DNA of 64,000 nt from assembly GCA_030015575.1 (NCBI GenBank), contig CM057347.1:509829176-509893175 (forward strand), in the 5' to 3' direction. Of this stretch, positions 1 through 11,345 are shown in pieces (the first letter of the stretch is position 1; each line of letters starts with the position of its first letter). The notes beneath the pieces were generated by a model. The model did not search any database. It was not told where the DNA came from and saw nothing but the letters and a program-made list of their open reading frames with translations. Origin of the DNA: Agapanthus africanus (Eukaryota > Streptophyta > Magnoliopsida > Asparagales > Amaryllidaceae). The translations under genes were made by a program, and so were the position numbers.

Positions 1-417
1 TTGCACTGTGCGGTGCCCAGCGGGTCATACAATATGTCGACCCGGGATATCTGCGGCCGTGAGAGGCAACGGGGCGGTGGTCGGAAGCGCCAACGCGAGC
101 AGAGTCTTCTCTCCCTCTGTAGGGGTCCCGGTCCTGAGGTGGGGGAACGGCGACCTGGGGAGCTTGCCCTGCCGTTTAGACACGGACGAGTGCATCCACG
201 ACGGACGCGAGTTGATCTATCCGGACGGCTAAGACGTTGATGGCGTTCGGGGGAGGAGATTTGTCCGCGCCTCCGTTGTGGGGGAGGCGACGGCTAGTGC
301 TTGGATCGTCGTGATGACCGCTCGCCATTGGGTTGAGATCGGAAGTTGAACTTTGTCTTAATGGAATCAAGTTTCCCACAGACGGCGTCAGCTGACGCGT
401 GCCGTATCGCGTCAAGA
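1..417 (-). mobile_element. Leader and start of gag of a Ty3/gypsy element, cut by the window edge
   Basis: Read on the minus strand, the LTR at 418 onward is followed by a leader containing GACGCCGTCTGTGGGAA (about 370-393), a signature seen next to the primer-binding site of many plant Ty3/gypsy elements. An open frame follows (about 415-176) with a polar, Asp/Ser/Pro-rich N-terminus resembling the start of a Tat-type gag. The rest of the element lies beyond the left edge, so state and length cannot be judged. The Tat-type assignment is inference from the leader and gag start. The plus-strand frames here look like shadows. Confidence 0.5.
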
Positions 418-1200
418 TGTTATCTTCCGTTGATCTGCTGTTGGAGATGATGGACGGCCGAGATTTAAGTTGGAGGATAGCTCCTAAAGTGGGTGGATCT
501 CAATAGGTTTGAGGTTGTTGGGGCCAAGCTACCTGCAAGGAAGTCCCGGGGTGGTTGTACCACCGAAGACCCTCCGACGATCAAGTTAGACAAGAAATCC
601 GAGCAGAGTAACGGCCTAATGAGTGGAAAATGATTAACTTGAACCGTCTGAAGGAGGGCTTTATATAGCGGTGGCTGGCAGGCAGGTGCGAGAATCACGA
701 CGGCCGTTACGCCCCCGACGTCACGCCCGCGTGACGGGCGGGATCTCCCATTAATGGCGAGACATGCTCGTTAATGGGGATTGCGATGGCGTGGAACGCG
801 GGATCGTGGGCAGCGGATATCTCGCGTATGGCGAGATTCGCGTAAGCGAGGTGGAAGCACCTGCGAATGATGCCGACGGTCGGTCGAAGGGACCGAGAAA
901 GATGAGCTCGGCAGGGGCTCGGGATCGAGCGGAAGGCCGAGTTATCTTGGTTCTGTGGTAGTCCGAAGGCGAGCTGAGAGGACCGAGGAGGCCAAATGTG
1001 CAGGAGGCTCGGAGGCGAGCCAACGGTTGTTTGCAAAGCGGGCATAGGAGTGGTGTGGACGGCCCAGAAGGTCGGCCACATCCATGGGTCGCAGACCCGG
1101 GTGTTCCTCCGACGTGCTTTCCTTGGTCCTTCCTTGCAGGCTTCGAGACACGTCATCAGCCACGTGTCACGATCTGGAAGATCACCGATATCGAGCAGCA
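418..1200 (-). mobile_element. Probable 5' LTR of the left-edge Ty3/gypsy element
   Basis: On the minus strand the segment ends with AACA at 418 just before the leader. It carries a TATA-like CTATATAAAG near 660-670, which would place U3 at about 670-1200 and the transcription start near 640. The outer end is not sharply defined: there is no second LTR in the window for comparison, and a fold-back element abuts it at about 1200. GC content is higher than in the DNA to the right. The boundary at 1200 is an estimate. Confidence 0.45.
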
Positions 1201-1440
1201 TCACCGACGATCGGCATCCATCATCTTCATCATCATTATCTAAGATGTGGATACACCAAAATTCATGCGAATCTACCGCTTTTCACCGTTGATTTAGTGT
1301 GTGCAAAATTAACAGTTTACTGAAAATAGAACCTTTTACATTGTTAATTTAATGGTGAAAAGATGGTAGAATCACAAGAAATTTGGTGTATCCACATCTT
1401 AGATGATAATGATGAAGATGATGGGTTCTGATCATCGGAT
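1200..1440. mobile_element. Short fold-back MITE-like element
   Basis: The two halves are reverse complements, about 1205-1320 against 1321-1435. Both arms carry CTAAGATGTGGATACACCAA followed by a matching run to TTTTCACC, with scattered mismatches. There is almost no unique centre and no coding capacity. This is the form of a non-autonomous fold-back DNA element. The superfamily is not assigned because no clear target duplication is visible. Confidence 0.6.
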
Positions 1441-1490
1441 AAAACGTAGAGGGACTATATTTTTGACGCTTCCTTTTATGGTATCTCCCT

Positions 1491-1501
1491 CCCCCCCCCC
1501 C

Positions 1502-1551
<50 letters not shown>
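1491..1551. repeat. Compound microsatellite C(n)-(CT)n-(TA)n
   Basis: A run of C is followed by CT dinucleotides and then TA dinucleotides. The tract directly abuts the left end of the first MITE copy. Confidence 0.9.
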
Positions 1552-1555
<4 letters not shown>

Positions 1556-1908
1556 ATGATGCATTTCAAATCGGTCCGCTTTTTTTTAAAAACAGGAACT
1601 CTCAATCTATGATATATTTGAACGATCTGATCTGTTCAAATTGATCACCCTATCTTCAAATATACGCGTATAAAAAATCAAAGGATTTAAAAACCTCTAA
1701 CATATGTATCGGATAAAGTTTATGTTGCATTATTGAAATACGTTCATTTTTGCACACATCGATGCATATATTAAAGGTCTTTAAATTCTTTGATTTTTCA
1801 TGCACATACATTTGAGGATATGATGATCAAGTTGAACGGATCGGATCGTTAAAATATATCATAGATCGAGAGTTCCCGTTTTTAAAATGCAATGGATCAC
1901 TCTCGTGT
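1552..1908. mobile_element. MITE copy 1 (TA-microsatellite-associated fold-back)
   Basis: The left arm contains TTTTTAAAAACAGGAACTC and TTTGAACGATCTGATC. The right arm has the reverse complement (GAACGGATCGGATCG, GAGAGTTCCCGTTTTTAAAA). The middle carries ACGTTCATTTTTGCAC and a GCATCGATGTG-like palindrome. The element is about 355 bp and non-coding. It is the most diverged of the three copies at its ends. Insertion in or beside (TA)n and the palindromic form resemble rice Micron-type MITEs; that family link is inference. Confidence 0.7.
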
Positions 1909-1944
1909 GTGTGTGTTCCCGTTTTTAAAATGCAATGGATCACT

Positions 1945-1972
1945 CTCGCGCGCGCGCGTGTGTGTGTGTAGG
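1945..1972. repeat. (CG)n-(TG)n microsatellite
   Basis: A short alternating CG then TG tract joins MITE copies 1 and 2. A 30-bp phrase just before it (GTTCCCGTTTTTAAAATGC and flanks) is duplicated in tandem. Confidence 0.8.
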
Positions 1973-2333
1973 GGAGTGATCAATTGCAAACTGGTCCGTG
2001 TTTTTAAAAAACGGGAACTCTCAGTCTATGAAAAATTTGAACGACCTGATCCGTTTAAATTGATCACCCTACCTCAATATACCTGTATGAAAAATCAAAG
2101 GATTTTAAGATCTCTAACATATGCATCAGACAAAGTTTATGTTGTATTATCGAAAGACGTTCATTTTTGCACCCATCGATGCATTGGTTAGAGCTCTTAA
2201 AATCTTTTGATTTTTCATACACGTATATTTAAGGGTAGGGTGATCAGCTTGAACGGATCGAATGGCTCTAATTTGTCGTAGATCGAGAGTTCCCGTTTTT
2301 AAAAAACGCGGACCGGTTTGCAATGAATCATTC

Positions 2334-2335
<2 letters not shown>
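1973..2335. mobile_element. MITE copy 2
   Basis: Starts GGGAGTGATC and ends GAATCATTCCC, so the tips are inverted repeats. Arms pair through AAACGGGAACTCTC on the left and GAGAGTTCCCGTTTTTAAAA on the right, then TTGATCACCCTACC against GGTAGGGTGATCA. It is about 363 bp with no coding capacity. It aligns along its whole length with copies 1 and 3. Confidence 0.8.

Positions 2336-2382
<47 letters not shown>
2336..2382. repeat. (TA)n microsatellite between MITE copies
   Basis: An uninterrupted TA tract separates copies 2 and 3, consistent with insertion into a TA microsatellite. Confidence 0.95.
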
Positions 2383-2385
<3 letters not shown>

Positions 2386-2748
2386 GAGTGCTTCATTGCA
2401 AACCGGTCCGCGTTTTTTAAAAACGGGAACTCCCGGTCTAGGACATATTTTAACGATCCGATCCGTTCAAGTTGATCGTCCTACCCTAAAATATATGTGT
2501 ATGAAAAATCAAAGGATTTAAAGATCTCTATCCTATGCATCGGATAAAGTTTATGTTGCATTATCAAAAGACGTTCATTTTTGCACCAATCGATGCATAG
2601 GCTAGAGATTTTTAAATCCTTTGAATTTTTTATACACATATATTTTAGGATAGGACGATCAACTTGAACGAAATCAGATCGTTAAAATATGTCGTAGATC
2701 GGGAGTTCCCGTTTTTAAAAAACGTGGAAGGGTTTGCAATGGCTATAC
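2383..2748. mobile_element. MITE copy 3
   Basis: Starts GGGAGTGCTTCATTGCAAAC. Arms pair through CGTTTTTTAAAAACGGGAAC on the left and GTTCCCGTTTTTAAAAAACG on the right. The core has ACGTTCATTTTTGCACC and ATCGATGCAT. It is about 365 bp. This is the best-preserved copy, except that the last bases of its right tip have decayed. Confidence 0.8.
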
Positions 2749-2844
2749 CCAAAATTACTCAAATGGTGAAAAAGTATAAAGTATTTGTTTCGAAATAATC
2801 CTTTCAAGAGGGTCCTCGCCTCAAACACACATATCATGTATATT

Positions 2845-3100
2845 TTTCACCGATCCAAAACGACCATCTTGATATACATATGATAAAACCCTTATATATA
2901 AAAAAATCTTGAGATTTAAAAACCTCTAACGCATTCATCAAATGAATAGAAAGATTAATTGTTTATCGGTATAGGAAAAATACGGTAGCTTGATGAACGT
3001 GCTAGAGCTCTTGAGATCACAAGATTTTTTGTATATAGAGATTTCATAATACGTAGATTAAATTGACCGGATTGGATCGGTGAAATATATGGAATATGTG
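2845..3100. mobile_element. Diverged relative of the same MITE family
   Basis: A further palindrome whose left arm (CACCGATCC ... AAAATCTTGAGATTT ... CCTCTAACGCATTCATCA) pairs with its right arm (TGATGAACGTGCTAGAGCTC ... AAGATTTTTT ... GGATCGGTG). Layout matches copies 1-3 (GATCC near the tip, RGATTT then CTCTAAC toward the centre) but sequence identity is low, so it is a distant or old relative. Confidence 0.55.
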
Positions 3101-3622
3101 TGTGTGGAGTCAAAAGTCACCTCATATCATTTTTTATGTTTACACACGTGATTATGAATAGCTACCCTAAGTTTGCGCCGAATCCCACTGTGGACTGACA
3201 CGTGTCAGGAGCACATGTGGGGCCCCAACTGGCTTTCAACAGTAGCAATGCCCGCCGCTACATGAGAGGATTCTGAAAAGTGAATTTTGTTAATATTTCG
3301 ATTTTTGGAACTTAATCGAACCGCAAATGTTCTTCTTCTCAGAATCACACAGATAAACCTATTAAAGACTGTAAAAAAAGATCTTGAAGTCCATAATCAA
3401 AGGGATTCGGGTCTGTGCTATCATGGAACAATAGCAGGGATGGTATCATGTCCGATCATTACCCGTAATTACTGGGAAACAGAGAGACTCGAGTCTTCTT
3501 GAAATCTGATGAAATGTTGAGATTGTCCCCAATCCGAATCAAAGATGACCTTCAAGCTGCAACCTATCAGTCCTAATGTGCTAATGTAGAATCAATTACA
3601 GAGTAATTTCCTTTTTCGAGAA
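3101..3622. other. Intergenic DNA, nothing recognised
   Basis: A moderately AT-rich stretch. The 71-codon plus-strand frame at 3287-3502 has no recognisable domain and ordinary composition for non-coding DNA. No tRNA, repeat or promoter signal stands out. Confidence 0.6.
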
Positions 3623-3765
3623 GAGGGCATGATTCGAAACCCAGAAACCCCAAGAAGGGAAGTGACCATAAATTAACGTTTTCGAGACAAATGCATGGTC
3701 ACGCTGGCTGTGTGTATGTGTTGTGTGTAGGGTGCATAGGTTAGAACTTACAGACCACTGCCAAA
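3623..3765 (+). mobile_element. 5'-truncated tRNA-derived SINE-like copy
   Basis: Begins near a Pol III box B-like GATTCGAAACCC (3631) and then shares its body with the copy at 4308: AAGTGACCATAAATTAACG here against AAGTGCCCACAATTTAACG there, then a GGCAAATTCATGG-like run and a TGTGTG-rich end. A short A run follows at about 3763. The box A part is missing or unrecognisable. Two dispersed copies sharing box B and body support a SINE. Confidence 0.5.
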
Positions 3766-4005
3766 AAAAATTCACAAAGCAACGCCTCCAAACAATTTAC
3801 GAAGTAATTGGGGGATTGGAAGTTTGGAGTAGGGCAGAAATTACACTCTTTAACGTAAAGTACTGAACACAAGTGTAGATCATGCAATCAGTTGATAGCC
3901 TTCTTCTCTTTACTAAAGAAATTAATAAATAAGAAAAATCTTTCATTTGAAGTCATCTTAACCATCCAATTCAAATATTTTAATTGACTGTTTTAAACAC
4001 CCTAA

Positions 4006-4047
<42 letters not shown>

Positions 4048-4048
4048 C
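4006..4048. repeat. (CT)n-(CA)n microsatellite
   Basis: A CT tract followed by a CA tract in otherwise AT-rich intergenic DNA. Confidence 0.9.
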
Positions 4049-4307
4049 CACCTAGATTCTAGACTAAATTTATAGAATCATCTCTACAATTTCATTTATA
4101 ATCACAGTATTTAAATCAAAAGTGAACCACAATATTTAAATCGACAGGATTGGTTTTAATTTTACAATGTCTACTATACATGCACCTGCCAAAAACTAGT
4201 CCTTAAAATACAAACTCTAAATATTTTATTTTTAAACTCTAAGTACTTAGATCATGTCCTCAATTCTCTTACATCCAACTCTAATGCAACAACATCTCAT
4301 TACCAAT

Positions 4308-4480
4308 GAACAATAATTCAGTTGGTATAGCATTTTCACTCCTGGATAGAGTGTGGAGTTTGATTCCCAGAAGAGGAAGTGCCCACAATTTAACGCCTTC
4401 AGGGCAAATTCATGGATCCCATGTGTGTGTGAATGCGTTGTGTACATGGACGAGACTTTCTAAATCGACGATTCTTGGCT
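4308..4480 (+). mobile_element. tRNA-derived SINE-like copy
   Basis: The head has a tRNA-like promoter: CAGTTGGTATAGCATTTTC near 4318 (degenerate box A region) and GAGTTTGATTCCC near 4356 (box B with one mismatch to consensus). The body matches the truncated copy at 3623. The 3' end is indistinct, so 4480 is approximate. No target duplication could be confirmed. Confidence 0.55.
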
Positions 4481-4917
4481 ACTTGATTAGCAGTCAAACT
4501 CTCAGAATCAAGGGTTTTATTTAGACAAAACCTTGGTTTCACCCTTTCTTAGGTAAAACATTAGGACATTTGAAAAACGTTGATTGTAGTTCAAAATTCC
4601 ACTATCCCGTTATGGGGTAGTTATCGTTCCGTTCGGTTCCTTCACTTCACTCGTTTTCATGATCTAACAAGGGTTTGGAAGTCTTCTCTCCCGTATGGGA
4701 GAGCAATCGTTCCGTTCAATTCACTCACTAAACTTACGTTTTCACACTTAATTCAAGCAAGGAATTTTTTTACGTACCAGTTCACAAAAAAACATCTCAT
4801 TTAATTCTTTCGAACCACCCCCAACAAGAATATCTGAGTCTCTATCCTCATCTCTTTATCTCGTCTAGACACTAGTTCTAAAGCCCGTCTCTTTTCATTA
4901 CTGGAGACACCTTTGGA
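4481..4917. other. Intergenic DNA, nothing recognised
   Basis: Holds an imperfect local duplication of the phrase ATCGTTCCGTTC with flanks (about 4622 and 4708). No gene signal is seen. It ends at the left target duplication of element A (ACTTT, 4918-4922). Confidence 0.6.
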
Positions 4918-6344
4918 ACTTTTGTAAATCCCCACTTCCCGTATATATAATTTTCCGTATTTTTTCAGATTTTTCCTATTTTCAATTTCATATATATTTT
5001 TATTATTTTATTTATTTATTTTTCTTAATCTAAATCTACCTACCCGACCCAACCTAATTCTACCCACAACCCAACCCGACCTGACTTACCCGACCCGACC
5101 CGACCCACTCACTTTTCTTCTTCTTCTTCATCCTCGCTTCTTTCTTTTCCGCTCTTTTCCAACGTTTTCCCTCTTTTCCCGCGCTGCGATGACCGTGCCC
5201 ACCTCCACGAGACCCGCGCCCGCTCGCCAACTCTCACATGCCCTGCTCGCTAACTACCCTGCGATCCTATCCACCAAATCCCATCCCTCCAATGGCTCCC
5301 CCTCTCTCGTTCTCGCCGTGAGAATCGCTCCCCCACGTCCTCGCCTCACCCTCGTCTCAATACTGAGCCCCTCTCACTCCTTAACCCATCTCGCTCACTC
5401 CCCTCGTCCTCACTCATCATCACTGACAAGCCCCCAGCTCCTCCTCCTTCAGCTCGAGCTAACAACCACCACGAACCCATCACCAGTCACACTTCCTTCT
5501 CCTCTTTCTTCACCTGCGACCGCCACCAACTATCGCCATTGCCTCACCTCCATCGACCAACCACCGCGAGACCCAACTCCCTTACAGCCAATACCCCAAA
5601 CTCCACCACCACCTCACCGATGAGCATCCTCCTCTGGCCATCCACATCACCTCCTCGTCCCCTTCACTGACCTCCTCTCCCCAACCGCGACCACCTAAGC
5701 ACTACCGCACCCATCACCCAAGCCAAGATCCCCAACCTCGACCGAGCAGCATCTTCATCATCGCCCCGTCCAACCGCCGACTCCCCACAGTGCACCACCG
5801 ACCCCGATCATCCCCTGCAGCACCCCGGAGCTCCGCTGCACTTCACCGCCGTGCCACAGCACCCACGCCACCACTGCAGACCCACTGCTCGTGCCGTCGC
5901 CACGCCATTGCCGTCGCCAACGAGCCCGGCAGTTCATCGAGCACTCAAGCTCGTTACTGTTGTCGTGCTCGTGCCATCGCCACCGCCACCATGCCACCGC
6001 CACCGCCACCGTGCCACCGCCGTCTCCAGACAAGAGAAAACTCATTTCTTGTTGCTCATGCTATTATAATATCTAGATTAAATAACAATGTTAAATTACT
6101 TTTAATATAAGTTTATATGTGTGTAGGTAAAGATATATACATCAACATAGTGTTAGGTTACAATCGAACACTTATCCTTGAGCCATCATATTGGTAGTGA
6201 TGAATCGAATCCAACTCGGTTGGTTAGCCGTATTGATGTCATTTAGAATTTTTAAGAATTAACTATCGCTTATTGGTCAAGGAAATCTTGTGTTTTTGAC
6301 CGATTTCCAAACGCTACCCTAAGCGTTTGATGCGAACTATAAAC

Positions 6345-9300
6345 TGTCACACCCCGCTTCCCAGAGTACGCTAGATTGGGCACGTGACATAGCCAACCAT
6401 ACTACCTGTGGGTAGGAAGTATCCATCCACAGTCACATTACGGCTGTAGAGATATCAAGAACAAGATAAAACTATCTAAAACATGTCTATAATCCAGAAT
6501 AACAGGAGTCAATAATAAATAAATGTGGAAGCAAATGATCCAATACAAATAACTGAAAAGTGTGTCCCATAATGCGGGCTCACATCAGGAAATAAATGCA
6601 GGAAATAAAACTAACTACTACTGAACTCATAGCTCAGCCTGCTGGCTGAAGTACTCCTGCTCGGACTGCAACAGCGGTACGGAATCTGGGCCATGCAAAA
6701 CCCAGACGTCAGCGCGTCATGTCATCAAGTAATATAATATGAACAGTGTAGCAGGCAATGTAATATAAATATGAATACAGCAAGAATAACAATAATATGA
6801 ATCATACCAGTACATGGTAGCGTGCAGTGGGTAAACTAAACTGTTCTATCAGGTTTTCTATTCTAAAGTCTTTGAAATCAATTTGAGTAATCGTCCATGT
6901 AACTCAAAGGATATGTCCCGTTACCCACCGGGACCACGGATCAGGAATATGTGAACCAATAGTGGTTCTGTCCCGTTACCCCTCGGGACCACGGATCAGG
7001 AAAATGTAAGAGTCATGAATGGCTCTGTCCCGTTACCCCCCGGGACCACGGATCAAGCAATACCCTTTTAAGTTACACTTTAGTTTACACTTTTGATTTC
7101 CCCATACCCCCAAGTTGTGTATGTCAAGTCAGGTATTCAGTAATCAATGACTAATGCCAACACAGGATCAGGTAAAAGCAGGTTTGTCTGGATAGACAAC
7201 AGGAACGGTCCATGAGGACTACATGTCAGGTTTGTTGGCATTAGACACAAGATCAGGTAACGGGTCGAGTCATGGTACATCAGGTCAAGTCAACAGTACA
7301 CGGTACCATGTCAGGTATAGTAGGAAGTGTAACAGGTTATGTCAGGAAGCACAAGATGTCATGTGGGTGCTCATAATCAAACTAACATAAGCATGTGTAT
7401 AAATAAACAAGCATGAGTACTATCAGAACAATAAACTGGAACATGTAATATGATATGCAAATAGATATAATTTCAAGGACATGGATGCACAGTTATCGAT
7501 TAGGGTTACATTTATAGTTCCAATATTAATTAGGATGCAATTATTAAACATGGAGCGTTAATATCACATTATTATGTAGTAATGTGATCTATGGATGCAA
7601 TTATATGTATCTTAAATGCGATAGATGCAAACGGGTATCCGAAAAGTAATAAAACTATAAAATGGTAATGTGGGATGTACAACTAAGCAATATGTGATAT
7701 AAATATTGATATAATAATATTAATATGGATAGCATATTCAAAGCGATTAATAACTAAAAAAGTGGTATTGATTAACCATGCACAAGAAAGTTCCGTTCAG
7801 AAATTCAGCGTCACCCTAATTTGTAAAATAGCTTAAAAATAACAAACGTTCTCCAAAAGGGACGTGTCTTATACCAAAACAAAGATAATTCAATAAGGTT
7901 TTCAGTTTTATAAGTATAAGCATCTCAGGTTGTCCCTACAAAAAGTTATGAACAATCGAAGTTGAAAGTTTGCTGCTGGAATTTTCTTGGACAGCTGTTT
8001 GGAGACATTTTCATTTGCATTTTACGTTATTTAAACAATTTATTTTGCAAGTAAATATTTCATATAGTTATATTTTTCTGAGTTATCTTCGTAACGAACT
8101 AAAGAACGTATACTAATGATTTTTCTATGATTTATAATGAATTTTATACGGTAAGGTGTATAGTAAATTTCAGATTTGTCGTATCCGCTTTTTCAACGAC
8201 GTTTCATGTGTAAACTATAATATTTTAAATATATATAATATCATAAAATGCAGATTATAAACTAATTAAAGATAATAATAAGAAATATTACGACGATGTA
8301 TATTTTAATTGATATGGATGCAGTATAATGTAATCTAGTATGTCACAAGAAAAGTTTTCATGATCTAGATTTAATATGATATAAACGGATGCAAACGGAA
8401 CATCGAAACGTTATAAAATTAAACATGGGGCACTAGATTTAAACTATAGGTATGGTATTTATTTAAATAGGTATAAAATGAATTATATAGTATGTAGCAA
8501 GATTAACTTGCCTCGATGGGTCGCGAATCGGGAAAACGGAACGTTAACCGTCGGCGGGGAAAACTCGCGACGGGCGCACGGTTCACGGAATGAACCCAAA
8601 CGACGAACAAAGGAACCACACGGGTCGGGGTACCTCGCTGGAACGTCGAGAAACGTCACCGGCACGACGGAATTCCGGCAACAAAAGAACAGTTAAAAAA
8701 AATGAGAAACGAGACATGAAGTAAGAAGAGAAAGAATGATAAAGAGAAGTACGAGAGAATATATGAGGGGGAGATAGAGAGAGAAAAAGTGGAGAGAGAG
8801 AAGAGGGAGAGAGGGAAAGTGGGGCCCACGGGGTTAAAGGGGAGGTTGCGATTGGCTGAGAGAATAAATTGAGAAGGATATAAAAGATTGTAAAAATATT
8901 ATATGGTTAACTTAAAGATTTAAAAGATAGGTAATGAACAGTAAGATATCAGGTTAGTTAGAAAAATACATGCGATGGTTTTAATAATATTAAAATTTGG
9001 GATTTTGGCGCTAAATAAAACATTTCCAAATCGCGCCCGGGTCGAGTCCAAAAATTTGAAATTGAAATAATAGGATTTTAAGCAGGATCCAAATTTTAAA
9101 ATTAAGTGTTTTATGATTAAAATGCATACCCCCAAAACGGACACACGCACGTGCACGTAGCCATCCAAACTCGCCCGTTTCACTAAACGGGACGAGAACA
9201 CAATGCACGGACGCTACCATGAGGCTAGGGGTGTCAAGTAGGCCAAGATGAACATTTTCAATTTTATTTTAAATGCCAAAATTTGTTATATGTAGAAATG

Positions 9301-9413
9301 ATTTTGCCGGGTAAATTTTACAGTAAGCAACAAACAAGCAAGTTAAATGAAATGAGTACCACATTATGCTCAAACAGTAACTGAAAATAGTAGTATTGGG
9401 CTCGGGTGTTACA
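6345..9413 (-). mobile_element. Solo LTR F (Ty3/gypsy, Tekay/Del-like)
   Basis: A 3,069-bp insertion in element A's 5' LTR, with TG...CA ends (TGTCACACCCCGCTTCCC at left, GGGTGTTACA at right) and a 5-bp target duplication TAAAC (6340-6344 and 9414-9418). The empty site is preserved in the sister LTR near 54361. Reverse-complemented, it starts TGTAACACCCGAGCC and ends GGGGTGTGACA, as chromovirus LTRs do. No reverse transcriptase, integrase or second LTR is present, so it is a solo LTR left by LTR-LTR recombination. It includes a purine-rich GAGAGA stretch at 8750-8820. Confidence 0.88.
6905..7060. repeat. Three tandem ~57-bp repeats inside solo LTR F
   Basis: The phrase CTGTCCCGTTACCC followed by CGGGACCACGGATCA occurs three times in tandem at about 57-60 bp spacing (near 6915, 6968, 7025). 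Each unit contains the inverted pair TCCCG ... CGGGA around GTTACC. Confidence 0.85.
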
Positions 9414-10633
9414 TAAACCAAAACATATCTTATTATGGCGGAACCTGCGATAGTTAGATCCCTTACTGATTACAAATATCATGTAGAAATTCGGATGCAA
9501 AATATCGTGTATAATCATGTAAAGTCGCTCCCTAAAGGCGACACTAAATCTGAAATTTTACCGCGCATGTTACCTTATTAAAATCATCGTAAATTTAATA
9601 CAGTTTGGAATGTAATATTCTATATCTCATATCGAAGCCAACTCGATAATATAGAACCATCCATAGTTTATTTTTCGATACCGATAGATTACGGCAACAA
9701 GAATTGACTTGGAATGCGACTCTGGACTGCTGTCCGGGGCGGCATTTCTCGAGGATACCTGAATTTAAATACCTGCACGTACTTACCTAAAACTGAAAAT
9801 GCACAGAACCTCATATAGTCACGTAGATAATTTAGTTAGATAATACATGAATCCAGTCCCGTACAGTTTCACCGTCGTTTGATATTTAGTTTGTATTTTA
9901 GAGTATCGACGTGTTCTGCAGTTTCTGCAGTAACATTTCTTACACCTTCACATTAAACAGGACATAAATCCTAGTAATGAAAGGCTATTATTAATCCGTT
10001 TGATGTGCTGGAAATCTAACAGATAGAACTATATTTATTCAACTGGGACAACACCTGAATCTGAACACAACCCCTAGTAAACTGCGCGCGAAGTTGGACT
10101 TCCAGTTCTGAAACTGGAATTCCAGCAACTGATCGCTGATTTGAAATGATGATAAGTTCCTAACCTGAATTCCGTTTGACATGAAACTAATTTTACCGCG
10201 TAGATAATCAAGTATACATTGTACGCTTTTTATATTGTTTTGGTCAATTCTATACGTGTAGTTTATGGTGAATTTTGCAAGTCATACGGCGTAGGGTGTC
10301 TTAATGTAGTGAATATCTGTTTAGTGCATTTCTACCTATTTTTGTGCTTGCTTTATACCTTCTGCATAGTGATTGTTTACACTATATTTACATTGAGATC
10401 TAACGACTGTTGTGCATTGTCGATATATAAGTGTTAGTGATTGGGTTGTGGTAAATACGAAAGTGATATTGATAAGTAGAAATGTGATTGAAAGTGAAAG
10501 CGATACGGAGTTGTTCACAACCTATCTAATACCTGAATACGTGTTATAACCTGGGGAATAGGGAAATCAAAGTGGAATTGAACTCATATTTAGCGAGGTA
10601 CAGTGATTTAGAGGATGATCATTCGATATTAGT

Positions 10634-10634
10634 G

Positions 10635-10664
<30 letters not shown>
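10634..10664. repeat. (CA)n microsatellite in element A 5' LTR
   Basis: A CA tract present in both A LTRs and shorter in the 3' copy (near 55588), showing length change after insertion. Confidence 0.9.
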
Positions 10665-10667
<3 letters not shown>

Positions 10668-11331
10668 TTAGGTCGTAGGCCTAGCGGCACAGCTGCATGG
10701 TTATGTCCCGTGCAACAGTGGACCGTAGTCTCGGGCATACACGAGACCCTTGTTAAACACGAGAATCTTTTCCACCAATTGATTTCATTGACTTAGTGAC
10801 TGATAAGTAGCGACATACACATTGCCTGGTTTACCGACATGATACTCATATCGCACTGTTCATATTCATTTGATGTTCATTATTCCCATGTTCTGTATTC
10901 TGTTGCACCTTTCATGTTTAATAGCATTGTACCCATTATATATATTTATTGCTATATGTGTCGCCATGACGATCTGAGTGTATATGCTCAAAGGACGAAG
11001 TGGACCCAGTCAAGGAGCAGGACCTGCCCTTCGAGATCGCGGAGGTCTAAACCGCAACATCAGCGCCATTCTTTTTTGCTTTGAGCACATTGTTTTTCGT
11101 TGGTTAATTATTTTATTCTGCAAATTAAATGTATCTCGAACTCTTTTTATTGTAATGTAAATAAGTTGTGAACTGTGATTTCCTTTACTCTAGTACCGTT
11201 TACTGACTACCATGTAATGCTGGAAGCCGAAATGTGACTACGGCGGGATTATTCCCTGACCATAGGAGTATGGTTGGCCTAGTCACCCCTCGTATTCCAT
11301 ATTTTGGGAAGTGGAGCGTGACATAGTTTTG

Positions 11332-11345
11332 TTGGTATCAGAGCC
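11332..11345 (+). promoter_or_regulatory. Element A primer-binding site (tRNA-iMet)
   Basis: TTGGTATCAGAGCC lies 8 bp after the LTR end. It is complementary to the 3' end of plant initiator methionine tRNA, the usual primer of chromoviruses. Confidence 0.9.

Larger units (their letters stand above)
4923..11323 (+). mobile_element. Element A 5' LTR (interrupted by solo LTR F)
   Basis: Starts TGTAAATCCCC and ends AGCGTGACA, aligning end to end with the 3' LTR at 52994-56238. The shared layout is an AT-rich start, a run of CCCGACC repeats (about 5040-5105), a C/T-rich then GC-rich stretch (5100-6030), AT-rich middle DNA, a (CA)n tract and a conserved end. Without F and one target copy it is about 3.33 kb. 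The open frames at 5189-5623 and 5790-6110 have the composition of C-rich leader DNA and no known domain; I do not call them genes. Confidence 0.85.

Noticed and set aside
1349-1612. Frames rich in Ile-Tyr and Glu-Arg repeats
   Set aside because: Translations of TA and CT microsatellites.
6905-7060. CRISPR-like array (regular repeats with spacers)
   Set aside because: Three tandem units inside a plant LTR with similar spacers; eukaryotic context and no cas genes.
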